This document shows, in pieces, positions 41,376 to 50,416 of a stretch of DNA of 64,000 bases (position 1 is the first letter of the stretch; each line of letters starts with the position of its first letter). The notes below the pieces were generated by a model, which saw only the letters and a program-made list of their open reading frames with translations, did not search any database and was not told the DNA's origin. Source of the DNA: Fulvivirga ligni (GTDB taxonomy: Bacteria > Bacteroidota > Bacteroidia > Cytophagales > Cyclobacteriaceae); NCBI RefSeq assembly GCF_021389935.1, contig NZ_CP089979.1, positions 1,469,001 to 1,533,000 on the forward strand. Direction: 5' to 3'. The position numbers and the translations under genes are program-made.

Positions 41376-42368
41376 ATGTCGTACCGTTCAGTTGAGGAAA
41401 TATTTGAGGCGTTTGATGATCTGAAAGTTTTAATTGTAGGAGATGTAATGGTGGATGCCTACATCTGGGGTGTGGTGGAGAGAATATCTCCGGAAGCTCC
41501 TGTTCCTGTGGTAAGAACAACTAAGAGAGATTTTCGACTGGGCGGTGCTGCAAACGTAGCGCTAAATGTACAATCACTTGGCGCTACTCCATTGCTTTGC
41601 GCTGTAGTTGGTGACGATGACAGCGGTAAGCGATTTATTGATAGACTTTCAGAAAAAGATATATCTTCAGAAGGCATAGTGGTAAGCGCTGAGCGCCCTA
41701 CCACTGTGAAAACCAGAGTCATGACCTCTCATCAGCACGTGGTGAGGGTAGATGAAGAAACGGATGTGCTTCTTTCTAAGCAGGAGGAGGCCGCTGTTTA
41801 CAAAAAAATACAGCAGCTGATGGATCAGGCTGATGTGGTTATTTTTGAAGATTATGATAAAGGCGTTTTAAGTAAAGGCCTAATCAAAGACGTGGTAGAC
41901 CTGGCTCAGAAAAAGGGCATTCCTACCGTAGTAGATCCTAAAAAACGAAATTTCCTTCACTATAAACATGTCACTTTCTTTAAGCCTAATTTAAAAGAAC
42001 TCAAAGAGGGTTTAAAATTAGATTTTGATAAAAGTGATCAAAAGGCCATTGAAGAAGCAGTGGCTGTCCTATCTAAAAAGCTGGAAAGTAAAGGTAGTCT
42101 TATAACGCTTTCAGAAAGAGGCGTTTATGTAGATTACAAAGGTGAGAATCATCTGGTGCCAGCGCACATGAGAGAAATATCTGATGTTTCAGGTGCGGGT
42201 GATACTGTGATCAGCATTGCTGCACTTTGCGTAGCTCTTGATCTGCCTCCTTTTATGATCGCAGCCTTATCTAATCTTGGTGGTGGTCTGGTGTGTGAGT
42301 ATGTTGGCGTGGTGCCAATCAATAAACAATCTCTTCTAAAAGAAGCTGTAAAACAGAATTGGATTTAA
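41376..42368 (+). CDS. PfkB-family sugar kinase, RfaE1-like (heptose-7-phosphate kinase type)
   Basis: A 330-residue ribokinase-family kinase. The opening VLIVGDVMVDAYIWG, PEAPVPVV and RLGGAANVALNV match the kinase half of HldE/RfaE (D-glycero-beta-D-manno-heptose-7-phosphate kinase), and the C-terminal SDVSGAGDTVISIAAL holds the catalytic Asp276 and anion hole. The nucleotidyltransferase half of bifunctional HldE is missing, as in split forms. Heptose-containing LPS is not universal in Bacteroidota, so a different sugar substrate is possible. It lies 1 bp after the aminotransferase stop codon and ends before the bidirectional terminator at 42403-42440. Confidence 0.86.
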   Translation: MSYRSVEEIFEAFDDLKVLIVGDVMVDAYIWGVVERISPEAPVPVVRTTKRDFRLGGAANVALNVQSLGATPLLCAVVGDDDSGKRFIDRLSEKDISSEGIVVSAERPTTVKTRVMTSHQHVVRVDEETDVLLSKQEEAAVYKKIQQLMDQADVVIFEDYDKGVLSKGLIKDVVDLAQKKGIPTVVDPKKRNFLHYKHVTFFKPNLKELKEGLKLDFDKSDQKAIEEAVAVLSKKLESKGSLITLSERGVYVDYKGENHLVPAHMREISDVSGAGDTVISIAALCVALDLPPFMIAALSNLGGGLVCEYVGVVPINKQSLLKEAVKQNWI

Positions 42369-42402
42369 GCTTCCGCTCAAAACAAAAATCCTTATAAACG
42401 AA

Positions 42403-42441
42403 AAAAACATCCAAAAGCACCTGGGCCTAGGGATGTTTTTC
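42403..42441. terminator. Bidirectional terminator between kinase and CarboxypepD_reg gene
   Basis: AAAAACATCC (42403-42412) pairs with GGATGTTTTT (42431-42440) around an 18-nt loop, with A- and T-rich arms on both sides. It is about 110 bp from the end of the convergent gene. Confidence 0.75.
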
Positions 42442-42549
42442 GTGTCTATAGTTGGCTTTAATTGATACGAAGTACGCCCTATTCTTTTAGAAAATAAATA
42501 TGTGCTCGGTGGAGTTGTTTAGGCTACGATGAGTAGCCATATATGCCGA

Positions 42550-43779
42550 TTAATAATCGAATTGATCAGGAAGTTCGCCTTGTTCTTTTAGGTCAGTCAT
42601 GATCTCTTTATCAAGCGGCGTATCCTTTATTACGTTGTAGTTGTCCCAGAATTCTCTATTGTATTTTTCATCCTGGTACTGTAAGCCATATCTGCGCATT
42701 TTGCGCGTATTGCCTATTCTGTTGTCGGTGTTGCTGTGAATTTTATTTATCAGCAGCTCTTGATATAACTCCGTTTCAAACTTGAGTTTATCATCTTTTA
42801 CAGCATACCAGTTTACTTTTGAAACCAGCTTCATATAGTTCAGATAGAATTTGCCATCATACTCTTTAAAATCAATGGTCTTCTTATCGCTAATGTACTT
42901 GCTGTAAGCCTGGTTTTTCTTTCTAACCACATAGTCATTGGGGTATTTTCTGTCTAGCTCAAGCCTAATGATGGCGTAGGTTTTAGTATCTATATAAAGT
43001 TTCAATTTGTAGTCAGACTGTGAAGCTACCACAAAAACCCTGTGTCCGTTATAGAAGGTAATTCGGATTCGCTCAAAAGTATCGTAAAACTTATCTTCAT
43101 CCTCTTCATTGCCATGGAAAAGCCTGTATCTCACATCGTTATGAAGTAGCAAATCTTCCAGCAGGTTGTTCTGGTCAAAATAATTGGTGAATTTATGGTT
43201 GTATCCTAAGCTTTTTCTTACTTCTACCAGGGCTACTCTTTCCCTTAGTCTATTCTTGTTTCTAGGCTCATGATAATCTTCATCATAGATTTTAACAGCC
43301 GCTTCTAATAAAGAATAATAAGTGCCGCCAATCTTTTTAAGATCTCTGTAAAATCCATCAAGCAAGAAAGGAGTGTTAGGGTAATTCTGATCAATTCTAT
43401 TTACGGCTATACTCACAATATCACCTCCGCTCAGGCTGTCTTGTATAACCACCTCATCAAGTAACTGAACTGCCTTTTTTAGCTTAAAAATAATGGTATC
43501 CTGATTAGGAAGGCTTCTAATGTTAGTCTCTATATTTTCATAGCCTAACATTTTGATAACCAATAGCTTGTTTCTATATTCTGGTGGTATGTGGAAATCG
43601 AATTCACCCAGGGAATTAGATACTGTACCTATGGCTTCTCCTTTTACTCCAATAGAGGCAAAAATCAAAGGTTCACTAGTCTCTTGATCTACGATTTTAC
43701 CTGATATGGTTATAGTAGCTTGTGCCCAAGCGAATAAAGGAGTAATTAAAAATAAAAGTATAAAACCAAACAGGCGCAT
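42550..43779 (-). CDS. Exported CarboxypepD_reg-like domain protein
   Basis: A 409-residue exported protein. I use the ATG at 43779, 14 codons inside the longest frame, since it starts a clean signal peptide (MRLFGFILLF, ending AWAQ). A CarboxypepD_reg-like domain (about residues 24-100: GKIVDQETSEPLIFASIGVKG, split, then MLGYENIETNI) is followed by a long alpha/beta region (about 110-409) rich in Lys, Asp and Tyr, with no recognised family signature, resembling the non-barrel proteins of the DUF5686-neighbour kind. No barrel and no plug are seen, so it is probably periplasmic or surface attached. It is transcribed alone toward the terminator at 42403-42440. Confidence 0.75.
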   Translation of the reverse strand: MRLFGFILLFLITPLFAWAQATITISGKIVDQETSEPLIFASIGVKGEAIGTVSNSLGEFDFHIPPEYRNKLLVIKMLGYENIETNIRSLPNQDTIIFKLKKAVQLLDEVVIQDSLSGGDIVSIAVNRIDQNYPNTPFLLDGFYRDLKKIGGTYYSLLEAAVKIYDEDYHEPRNKNRLRERVALVEVRKSLGYNHKFTNYFDQNNLLEDLLLHNDVRYRLFHGNEEDEDKFYDTFERIRITFYNGHRVFVVASQSDYKLKLYIDTKTYAIIRLELDRKYPNDYVVRKKNQAYSKYISDKKTIDFKEYDGKFYLNYMKLVSKVNWYAVKDDKLKFETELYQELLINKIHSNTDNRIGNTRKMRRYGLQYQDEKYNREFWDNYNVIKDTPLDKEIMTDLKEQGELPDQFDY

Positions 43780-43944
43780 AGGATTGGTGTTAGCAATATT
43801 AATTAAAGCCACAAATGCCAAATATGTAAACGAAACCCCAATTTGTCAATATTTACTGATCATATATTAAGGGAAAATGCAGGTGATGCAAGGTTTTGTT
43901 TATAAATGACTTATTTTGGAAAACGATGGAACTGGATAAAGTTA

Positions 43945-43952
43945 TATCTTTG
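43945..43952 (+). promoter_or_regulatory. Bacteroidota -7 element upstream of LytS-type kinase gene
   Basis: TATCTTTG fits TAnnTTTG, 33 bp before the proposed TTG start codon. No TTG lies at the -33 spacing. Confidence 0.4.
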
Positions 43953-43985
43953 AATCAAACTTTCGGCCTTAATAACTGATTATTA

Positions 43986-45119
43986 TTGCAACAAAATTAC
44001 TCTGGCTTGAAAATAATTGAAAAAATACCGAGGATATGGAAAATAGCATACCTGCTCATTTGCGCATGGTACGCTATAAACTATACTTTAGGTTCAATAA
44101 TGAAATGGCAAATTTTACAGCCCTATAATAAGGCGGTGCTGTGGAATGGTTTTTACCTGTTTGAGGCCATATGTATTTTGGTGGCGCTCACCTTCATTTA
44201 TAGTAATTGGCTTTTAAGGTTTAAGCTGGGTGTGCAGATAGCCGGTCATATCGGCGGTCTTTTGACGTACTTCCTCATTATCAGCTACTTGTCATATTAT
44301 TTCGATTACTATCTGGATGGCAAAGTGTACTTTGATGACTGGAAAGAGTACATGCTGGACCTGCTAAGCTTTGAAGCGATGCGTTTTTATGATCAGTATC
44401 TTATCACCGTAGCGGTTTATTATATTATCAGATATTTCGAAAGCCTACAGAGAAAAGATCAGGAGAAAAGTGAGCTGGCTTTAAAAAATAAAGAGATGGA
44501 GCTGTCGTTGCTAAAGTCTCAGATTAACCCGCATTTCTTGTTCAACACGCTTAACTCTATCAGTACGCTGGTAGGTACTAATAAAGAGAAAGCAAGAAAA
44601 GTGATCTCGCAATTATCTGATCTGTTTAGATATTCACTAGATTCACATTCGGATCAGAATGTAAGGTTGATACATGAGCTCGATTTTATTGAGAATTATA
44701 TTCGGATTCAGCAGGTAAGATTCGGTGATAGGCTGAGATATGTGACCGATGTAGAGTCTACTTGCTTAAGTGTGGAAATACCACCGATGGTTTTGCAGCC
44801 TCTTATCGAAAATTCCGTTAAATACGGTATAGGTCCTAAAGAAGAAGGGGGTACCATCTGGCTAATCGTGAAAAGGACAGAGCATGGTATTTATTTTGAG
44901 ATTACAGATGATGGGCTGGGTATAAATGCTAAGAAAGTTCTAGATGGAAACTCCACGGGAGTAGGACTTAAAAATTCTGATCGAAGGTTGCAGAGTACCT
45001 ATGGTAGGTCTGCATGTTTGCATATAAATGCAGGTAAATATGGATACTCAGTAAGTTTTACGCTACCATCTAATTGGGAGGAAATCAAAAATGAGGAAAA
45101 ACAATTAGAAGCAGTGTAA
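43986..45119 (+). CDS. LytS-type sensor histidine kinase
   Basis: A 377-residue membrane histidine kinase. The start is TTG at 43986; the frame is closed by TGA nine bases upstream and no ATG precedes the first membrane helix. Four to five hydrophobic segments (about residues 17-150) form the sensor, then a short coiled coil (RKDQEKSELALKNKEMELSL) and the His_kinase domain with SQINPHFLFNTLNSI and phosphoacceptor His183, and a C-terminal HATPase (ENSVKYGIGP, GVGLKNSDRRL). It partners the LytTR regulator encoded 27 bp downstream. The signal and regulon are unknown. Confidence 0.92.
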   Translation: MQQNYSGLKIIEKIPRIWKIAYLLICAWYAINYTLGSIMKWQILQPYNKAVLWNGFYLFEAICILVALTFIYSNWLLRFKLGVQIAGHIGGLLTYFLIISYLSYYFDYYLDGKVYFDDWKEYMLDLLSFEAMRFYDQYLITVAVYYIIRYFESLQRKDQEKSELALKNKEMELSLLKSQINPHFLFNTLNSISTLVGTNKEKARKVISQLSDLFRYSLDSHSDQNVRLIHELDFIENYIRIQQVRFGDRLRYVTDVESTCLSVEIPPMVLQPLIENSVKYGIGPKEEGGTIWLIVKRTEHGIYFEITDDGLGINAKKVLDGNSTGVGLKNSDRRLQSTYGRSACLHINAGKYGYSVSFTLPSNWEEIKNEEKQLEAV

Positions 45120-45146
45120 GCTAAAAATGATTAAATTGAAGAGACT

Positions 45147-45896
45147 ATGAAAATTGAATGTTTAGTTATAGATGACGAAAAGTTAGCCAGGGATTTATTA
45201 TTGGAATTTCTGGAGCCCTATCCTGAGATAGAGGTTATTGGCGAATGCTCAAAAGGGCAGGAGGCCGTTGAAAAGATAAATAAACTAAAGCCTAAGCTCA
45301 TATTCCTTGATGTGCAGATGCCTGGAATGAATGGCTTTGATGTATTAGAAGCCATAGATCATAAACCATATGTGATTTTCACCACAGCTTATGATCAATA
45401 TGCTATTCAGGCTTTTGATAAAAATGCAGTGGATTATGTTTTAAAGCCATTGGATGAAGAGCGTTTTAGCTTAGCTATAAAAAGAGTAACTGACCGCATA
45501 GGTACTGATAAGTCCAACGTGGAGGATATTCTAATGAATATTCAGGCTAATAAAAAGGAGGATGAAAAGTTTAGCAGCCACCTTTTTGTGCAGAAATCTG
45601 AAAAGCTTTTAAATCTGGATGTAAATGACATTGTTCATCTTGAAGCTTCTGGAGATTACACTATCCTAACTACCAAAAATGATCAATACCTGAGTTCTTC
45701 TGGTATTGGTAAGCTGGAGGAAAAGTTAGACCCTAACAAATTCATTAGGATACACCGATCTACAATCATTAACCTGAATTATCTTAAAGAGATTGAGAAG
45801 CACTTTAACGGTGGGCTAATTGTGAAAATGGAAAACAGCAAAAGCTTTCCTGTAAGCCGTACTTATGCTAAGCAAATAAGAAAGAAAGTAGTGTAA
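45147..45896 (+). CDS. LytTR-family response regulator
   Basis: A 249-residue DNA-binding response regulator. Receiver domain about 1-118 with the acidic pair DDEK (residues 10-13), phosphoacceptor Asp55 in FLDVQMPGMNGFD, the Thr/Lys switch residues in FTTAYDQY and LKPLDEERF; LytTR DNA-binding domain about 147-249 with LFVQKSEKLLNLDVNDIVHLEASGDYT (split) and FIRIHRSTIINLNYL. It is the second gene of a kinase-regulator pair; LytTR proteins bind paired direct repeats. It ends 3 bp from the end of the convergent gene. Confidence 0.95.
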   Translation: MKIECLVIDDEKLARDLLLEFLEPYPEIEVIGECSKGQEAVEKINKLKPKLIFLDVQMPGMNGFDVLEAIDHKPYVIFTTAYDQYAIQAFDKNAVDYVLKPLDEERFSLAIKRVTDRIGTDKSNVEDILMNIQANKKEDEKFSSHLFVQKSEKLLNLDVNDIVHLEASGDYTILTTKNDQYLSSSGIGKLEEKLDPNKFIRIHRSTIINLNYLKEIEKHFNGGLIVKMENSKSFPVSRTYAKQIRKKVV

Positions 45897-45898
45897 GG

Positions 45899-46441
45899 CT
45901 AGTGTACTGTTAGCTTACTCTTAATCAATATCGCCTCATCAGGAGTGCAAACTTCTGGTGAGGACATATATTTAATGATATACTTCACTATATCTTCTCC
46001 CAAAACAGAGGCATTGAGCTGATTTAAGTTGCTCATAATCACTTGCTTGTCTTCCTCAATATCTTCGCTCATACCCATATAATCAGGAATGCTCCTTTGT
46101 ATATAAAGCCTTAAGAATCTTATTTCTAAATTATTCTTATCCTCACTTACTGCTTTGTCCATTAAGTGAGCACTTTTCTTTAGGTAATTGTACTTGCTCA
46201 TAGGGTTCCAACTGTATTTGGCTATTAGCGCATCAGCCACTGCCTCATATGCTTTAATTACTGCGCTACCATCTTTTACGGAAGTAACATAGTTGTAAAA
46301 CTCCCAACATTTATCAATGTCAAAATCTGAGTAGAATAGATCTTCTCTAATAGTTTGAATCTCTTTTGGTGTGTTTCCAAAGGAGTTGTTGGTCAGACTT
46401 ATCTGAGCAAAAATGAGCAATATAATGAAGTACTTTTTCAA
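45899..46441 (-). CDS. Small exported protein of unknown function
   Basis: A 180-residue protein with a signal peptide of about 22 residues (MKKYFIILLI, ending NSFG). The mature chain is alpha-helical with short, evenly spaced helices, in a TPR-like manner (KCWEFYNYVTSV, YLKKSAHLMDKAVSEDKNNLEIRFLRLYI), the last part containing the phrase SVLGEDIVKYIIKYM. It has no cysteine pair or catalytic motif. It is convergent with the LytTR gene, with only 2 bp between the stop codons. The function is unknown; small exported helical proteins of this kind occur widely in Bacteroidota. Confidence 0.72.
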   Translation of the reverse strand: MKKYFIILLIFAQISLTNNSFGNTPKEIQTIREDLFYSDFDIDKCWEFYNYVTSVKDGSAVIKAYEAVADALIAKYSWNPMSKYNYLKKSAHLMDKAVSEDKNNLEIRFLRLYIQRSIPDYMGMSEDIEEDKQVIMSNLNQLNASVLGEDIVKYIIKYMSSPEVCTPDEAILIKSKLTVH

Positions 46442-46632
46442 TACCTGTTTATGGTTAGTATGGTTTTAAACGGGATGGAGCCAAAAGGTTGTTTTTTTAA
46501 CAATTATTTTTACTTCCAGTAACAATTTTAACACCAAAAACGTCCAAAACGCTCCGCTGGCATAAAAAAACTTTGCCATCTGGATTTATTTATTAGATTT
46601 GCCAACTATCCTAAAAACTATAAACTCTAAGC

Positions 46633-48336
46633 ATGCAAAAACTTAACGATATTCTTGTTCTTATAGATAGTTATATTGGAAGCGCCTGGTGGTTTCCTTA
46701 TGCCTTATTAGGAACAGGTCTTTTCTTCACTATTTATCTGGGCTTTCCACAGATTAGATATTTCAGACACGCCTTAAGAATTGTTAGAGGTAAATACGAC
46801 AAAGACACCGATCAGGGTGATGCTACTCACTTTCAGGCTCTGGCTACGGCATTATCAGGTACTATCGGTACTGGTAATATTGGTGGTGTAGCTTTGGCTA
46901 TTCACCTGGGTGGTCCGGCGGCCTTATTTTGGATGCTCGTTACTGCTTTTTTAGGTATGACTACCAAATTTGTGGAAGTTACCCTTTCTCATAAATACAG
47001 GGAAAAAGATGAAACCGGGCGTATTGCGGGTGGTCCTATGTATTATATGAAGAATGCTGAGTTTAAGGTTGGCGGTAAGAAATTTAAACTGGCCTGGTTA
47101 GGAGGTATCTTTGCATTTGCTACCATCCTTTCTTCTTTTGGTACAGGAAACCTTCCTCAGATCAATCAGATTGCCAGTTCGGTATTTGCTTCGTTCGGTC
47201 TGGAGCAGTGGATCACTGGTGCCGTGCTTGCTTTAGTCTTGGCTCTGGTAATCTTAGGCGGAATTAAAAGAATTGTACAGGTTACTGAAAAGTTAGTGCC
47301 AGGTATGGCTATCCTTTATTTCTTAGGAGCCTTGGCGGTAATTTTTACTAACTATGAAAATATCATCCCTTCATTCATTTCAATCTTTCAAGATGTGTTT
47401 ACAGGTTCTGCGGCTGCAGGCGGATTTTTAGGTGCTAACCTTGCTTTTGCCTTTAACCGTGGTGTAAACAGAGGTCTTTTCTCTAATGAAGCAGGTCAGG
47501 GTTCTGCACCTATTGCTCACGCAGCAGCTAAAGCGCATGAGCCGGTTTCTGAAGGTATGGTGGCTATATTAGAGCCTTTTATTGATACCATCATTATTTG
47601 TACCCTTACAGGTCTTGTTCTCCTTTCTTCAGGAGCCTGGAAAGATAAAGTATCCAATCAGTTTGAATACACAGAGCTGGATATCCTTACTTCTAAGTTT
47701 GATGAGAAAAAGGATGAAGATAGAGCCAGACTTTATGACTATCTGGTAAACGATAAGGAGATGACGAAATACACTGGTGACCTGGAAGTGAATAATGGTC
47801 AAATTATCAGTGATGTTACTTTGGTTCACTCCAGATCATTTGCTGATAATGTAGAGGTGTTTGATGAAAACGGACCGTACACAGGTTCTTTAGAAGTGAA
47901 AGATGGTGATGTAATTGATCCTGACAGGTCAATCATATTCCAGGGAGAATCATTGGTACACAGTGCTCCATTAACGGCGGAGGCTTTTAGAAGAAGTTTC
48001 TTAGGTAAATATGGTGAATACATTGTGACCTTCGGTCTTTTGCTATTCGCCTTCTCTACAGCCATCTCATGGTCTTATTATGGAGATAGAGCTACTACCT
48101 ATCTATTTGGTAGCAAATACATCTTCATCTATAGAATTTTATATATCGTAGGTTTCTTCCTGGCATCATTTGCTGATACCACCGTCATTTGGACGCTATC
48201 AGGAATTACAATTGCCTTAATGACACTGCCTAACCTCTTTGGTATATTACTCTTAAGCGGAGAAATGAAAACTACCGTGAAAGAATATTGGGAGGACTTT
48301 AAAGCGAGCTGGCCAAACGAGAAAACGCCAGAATAA
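46633..48336 (+). CDS. AGCS-family alanine/glycine:cation symporter with a soluble insertion
   Basis: A 567-residue inner-membrane Na+:alanine symporter. Family signatures: [21 protein letters not shown] (about residues 70-90, here in shortened quotation), [26 protein letters not shown] (275-294), [16 protein letters not shown]. It is about 100 residues longer than most AGCS proteins because of an insertion at about 335-445, between two helices, that contains two related units: [10 protein letters not shown] (380-389) and [10 protein letters not shown] (416-425), each followed by a strand ending LVHS. The insertion is likely periplasmic. The gene is alone and ends 1 bp from a convergent gene. 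Confidence 0.92.
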   Translation: MQKLNDILVLIDSYIGSAWWFPYALLGTGLFFTIYLGFPQIRYFRHALRIVRGKYDKDTDQGDATHFQALATALSGTIGTGNIGGVALAIHLGGPAALFWMLVTAFLGMTTKFVEVTLSHKYREKDETGRIAGGPMYYMKNAEFKVGGKKFKLAWLGGIFAFATILSSFGTGNLPQINQIASSVFASFGLEQWITGAVLALVLALVILGGIKRIVQVTEKLVPGMAILYFLGALAVIFTNYENIIPSFISIFQDVFTGSAAAGGFLGANLAFAFNRGVNRGLFSNEAGQGSAPIAHAAAKAHEPVSEGMVAILEPFIDTIIICTLTGLVLLSSGAWKDKVSNQFEYTELDILTSKFDEKKDEDRARLYDYLVNDKEMTKYTGDLEVNNGQIISDVTLVHSRSFADNVEVFDENGPYTGSLEVKDGDVIDPDRSIIFQGESLVHSAPLTAEAFRRSFLGKYGEYIVTFGLLLFAFSTAISWSYYGDRATTYLFGSKYIFIYRILYIVGFFLASFADTTVIWTLSGITIALMTLPNLFGILLLSGEMKTTVKEYWEDFKASWPNEKTPE

Positions 48337-48337
48337 A

Positions 48338-49750
48338 TTATTGTTCAGAGGTGAATTTTACTTTCACTCTGACCCTATCTAAAGTAGGAATACCATTAGG
48401 GCTAGCCGGCGACCAGGCTGGCCCTTCTTTTATTAATCTTATAGCCTCTTTATCATAATCAGCATTCAAACTCTTGATGACTTCAAAGTTAGAAAGCTCG
48501 CCATCTTTAGATACATCAAAGGCTATTGTAACCGTCCCTTCCATGGGCTGGGCCAGTTGCTTTGCATTTTCTTTCAGATAGTTTTCTAAAGCATCTTTTC
48601 CATCAGCAGGGGTGGCATATGGCAGGCCTGTAATTCTGGATTTCTTTGATCTCGCAAAGCCCAGAACTTCTACTTCTTCGTCTTCAGCATCTGCGTAAGC
48701 ATAGAAATCTTCAAACATTTCTACATTTATGCTTTCCTTGTCATTGATAGTGATTTCTTGGGTAGTATGACCCTCTGAACTAAATATCAGGGCTTTTTGC
48801 TCGAAACCATCTGGTGCAACTATGGTATATTCTCCATTTTCATCGGTAATGGCTCCTATTGGCGTGCCGGATAAAACTACACTGGCACCAGCTATTGGTT
48901 TTCCATCTTCAGTGGTCACCTTGCCTTTAATCAGGCTGGGGTAGTCCTCTTTAAACTTGCTGTAAGGTATAATATCTGTAGTAGGCGGATTTTTAAGTCT
49001 TCCCTGATCAGAGCTTTTAATATTTTCTCCAGCAATGCGGCCTCTTAAGTCTTGCTGTCTAAGTATCAAGGTATCAGATGTATCAACATACCCTTTGGAA
49101 CTTATTGCATCCTCATTAGTGATGGTGGAGAGAGATGGTGGTGCGAATTCGGTCATGATGTCCTTGTCAGCTTCTGCTTCTTCCATTTTGTAAGCATAAG
49201 CCGGTTCCTCAGCTGCTTTTTTGGGAGATGCAGCTTTTTTCTGAACTGATACAGAATTTCGATGTGATGACTCTTGCTCTGCTGTAGGTTCAGATTCTTT
49301 TGCTTCACTTACTTGCTCCTGTTCATCATACTTCTGTATTTCATCAGTAGTGGCATTGCCGATAGGGGAATTGTCAGCTGCTTCAATTTCTGCCTCTTCT
49401 TGCGGAGCATCATTCAGAGCGATCATTTCCTTTTTGTCATTATTAAAAAGGGAATTATTAAATACAATGGTTACGGCTATTCCAATTACAGCTACTGAAG
49501 CTGCAATTTTCATCCATACAGGTATACCACTTTTCTTGCGCTCTGTTTTCTGGTTTATCTTGTTTTCAAGATCTGGCAGGTCATTAAATGCAGGATAATC
49601 TTCAAAGCCATCCATAGCTTCGCTGTCGAAATCGCTATTGAGCATAATTCGTTCTACCCGGTTTCTTTCTTGCGGAGTAAGCTCATCATTGAGGTATTGC
49701 TCCATAATTTCCGGACTCAGGGTGTCGCTATGGTGATTTTTGTTATTCAC
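48338..49750 (-). CDS. Anti-sigma-like membrane protein with CarboxypepD_reg and TonB C-terminal domains
   Basis: A 470-residue single-pass membrane protein. In order: cytoplasmic N-terminus (about 1-75) with a short helical acidic region (MEQYLNDELTPQERNRVERIM), a membrane helix (about 78-102), a long low-complexity Glu/Ala/Ser/Lys periplasmic stretch (about 105-215), a CarboxypepD_reg-like domain (about 265-330: LIKGKVTTEDGKPIAGASVV) and a TonB C-terminal domain (about 385-470: EGTVTIAFDVSKDGELSNFEVI, split). It overlaps the 3' end of the ECF sigma gene by 8 bp and is translated after it, so it is the likely anti-sigma factor. The TonB part would let it contact an outer-membrane receptor, giving a FecR-like signalling route. 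The N-terminus lacks a ZAS zinc motif. Confidence 0.82.
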   Translation of the reverse strand: MNNKNHHSDTLSPEIMEQYLNDELTPQERNRVERIMLNSDFDSEAMDGFEDYPAFNDLPDLENKINQKTERKKSGIPVWMKIAASVAVIGIAVTIVFNNSLFNNDKKEMIALNDAPQEEAEIEAADNSPIGNATTDEIQKYDEQEQVSEAKESEPTAEQESSHRNSVSVQKKAASPKKAAEEPAYAYKMEEAEADKDIMTEFAPPSLSTITNEDAISSKGYVDTSDTLILRQQDLRGRIAGENIKSSDQGRLKNPPTTDIIPYSKFKEDYPSLIKGKVTTEDGKPIAGASVVLSGTPIGAITDENGEYTIVAPDGFEQKALIFSSEGHTTQEITINDKESINVEMFEDFYAYADAEDEEVEVLGFARSKKSRITGLPYATPADGKDALENYLKENAKQLAQPMEGTVTIAFDVSKDGELSNFEVIKSLNADYDKEAIRLIKEGPAWSPASPNGIPTLDRVRVKVKFTSEQ

Positions 49751-50315
49751 TTTTCTTATCCATACAAATTTTTAAATTCCTTTTCCCGTTCTGAATATAG
49801 CTCTTTACTTTATTTAATCCATATTGGGTGATGTCTTCCACCTCTTTATACGATTTATTTTGTAGGTAGAACAATTCAATACACCGTTTCTGTTCATTTT
49901 GAAGCGTTTCAATGCATTTTTCTAAACTTTGCAAATCATCTTCAAGTAATGGCTCATCATTATGATGCAGTAAGTGGCCGGATTCCACATGGGTTTCGGT
50001 AATATCTTTATGTTTTTGCAGATTTTTATGCTGCGCCGATCGCAGGTACATCAGACAATGGTTTTTGGTGAGTACATAAAGCCAGCTTTTAAAGTTGTCA
50101 ATGTCCTGAGTTCGAAGCTTTTCTACTAGCTTTTCAAAAATCTGCATAACAGCATCCTGGCTTTCCTCCCTGTTTTTTAAATACTTCAGGCAAACACCAT
50201 AAACCAGGTGCATATATTTTTTATAAAGCACGCCAATAACCTGCATATCTCCAGTTTTTTTAAACTGGCTGATGGCTCTCAAGTCATCTTCTACGTCAAC
50301 AGTTATTGGTGGCAT
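49743..50315 (-). CDS. ECF-type sigma-70 factor
   Basis: A 190-residue RNA-polymerase sigma factor with regions 2 and 4 only. Region 2 (about 20-90): YMHLVYGVCLKYLKNREESQDAVMQIF, LYVLTKNHCLMYLR; region 4 (about 120-185): LEKCIETLQNEQKRCIELFYLQNKSYKEVEDITQYGLNKVKSYI, with its helix-turn-helix. It is directly followed by, and overlaps by 8 bp, the membrane anti-sigma-like gene, the usual ECF layout. The likely target is the divergent VWA gene starting 101 bp away. There is no sign of regulation by a TonB receptor gene nearby. Confidence 0.92.
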   Translation of the reverse strand: MPPITVDVEDDLRAISQFKKTGDMQVIGVLYKKYMHLVYGVCLKYLKNREESQDAVMQIFEKLVEKLRTQDIDNFKSWLYVLTKNHCLMYLRSAQHKNLQKHKDITETHVESGHLLHHNDEPLLEDDLQSLEKCIETLQNEQKRCIELFYLQNKSYKEVEDITQYGLNKVKSYIQNGKRNLKICMDKKSE

Positions 50316-50416
50316 TAGTCTGATTTAGCTCTAAACTTAAAAAAAAATCTTCATCATTTATGGAATAATGAGAAGCAGTGCATCTCCATGATAAGTTTAT
50401 TTTAAAATCTAATGTC

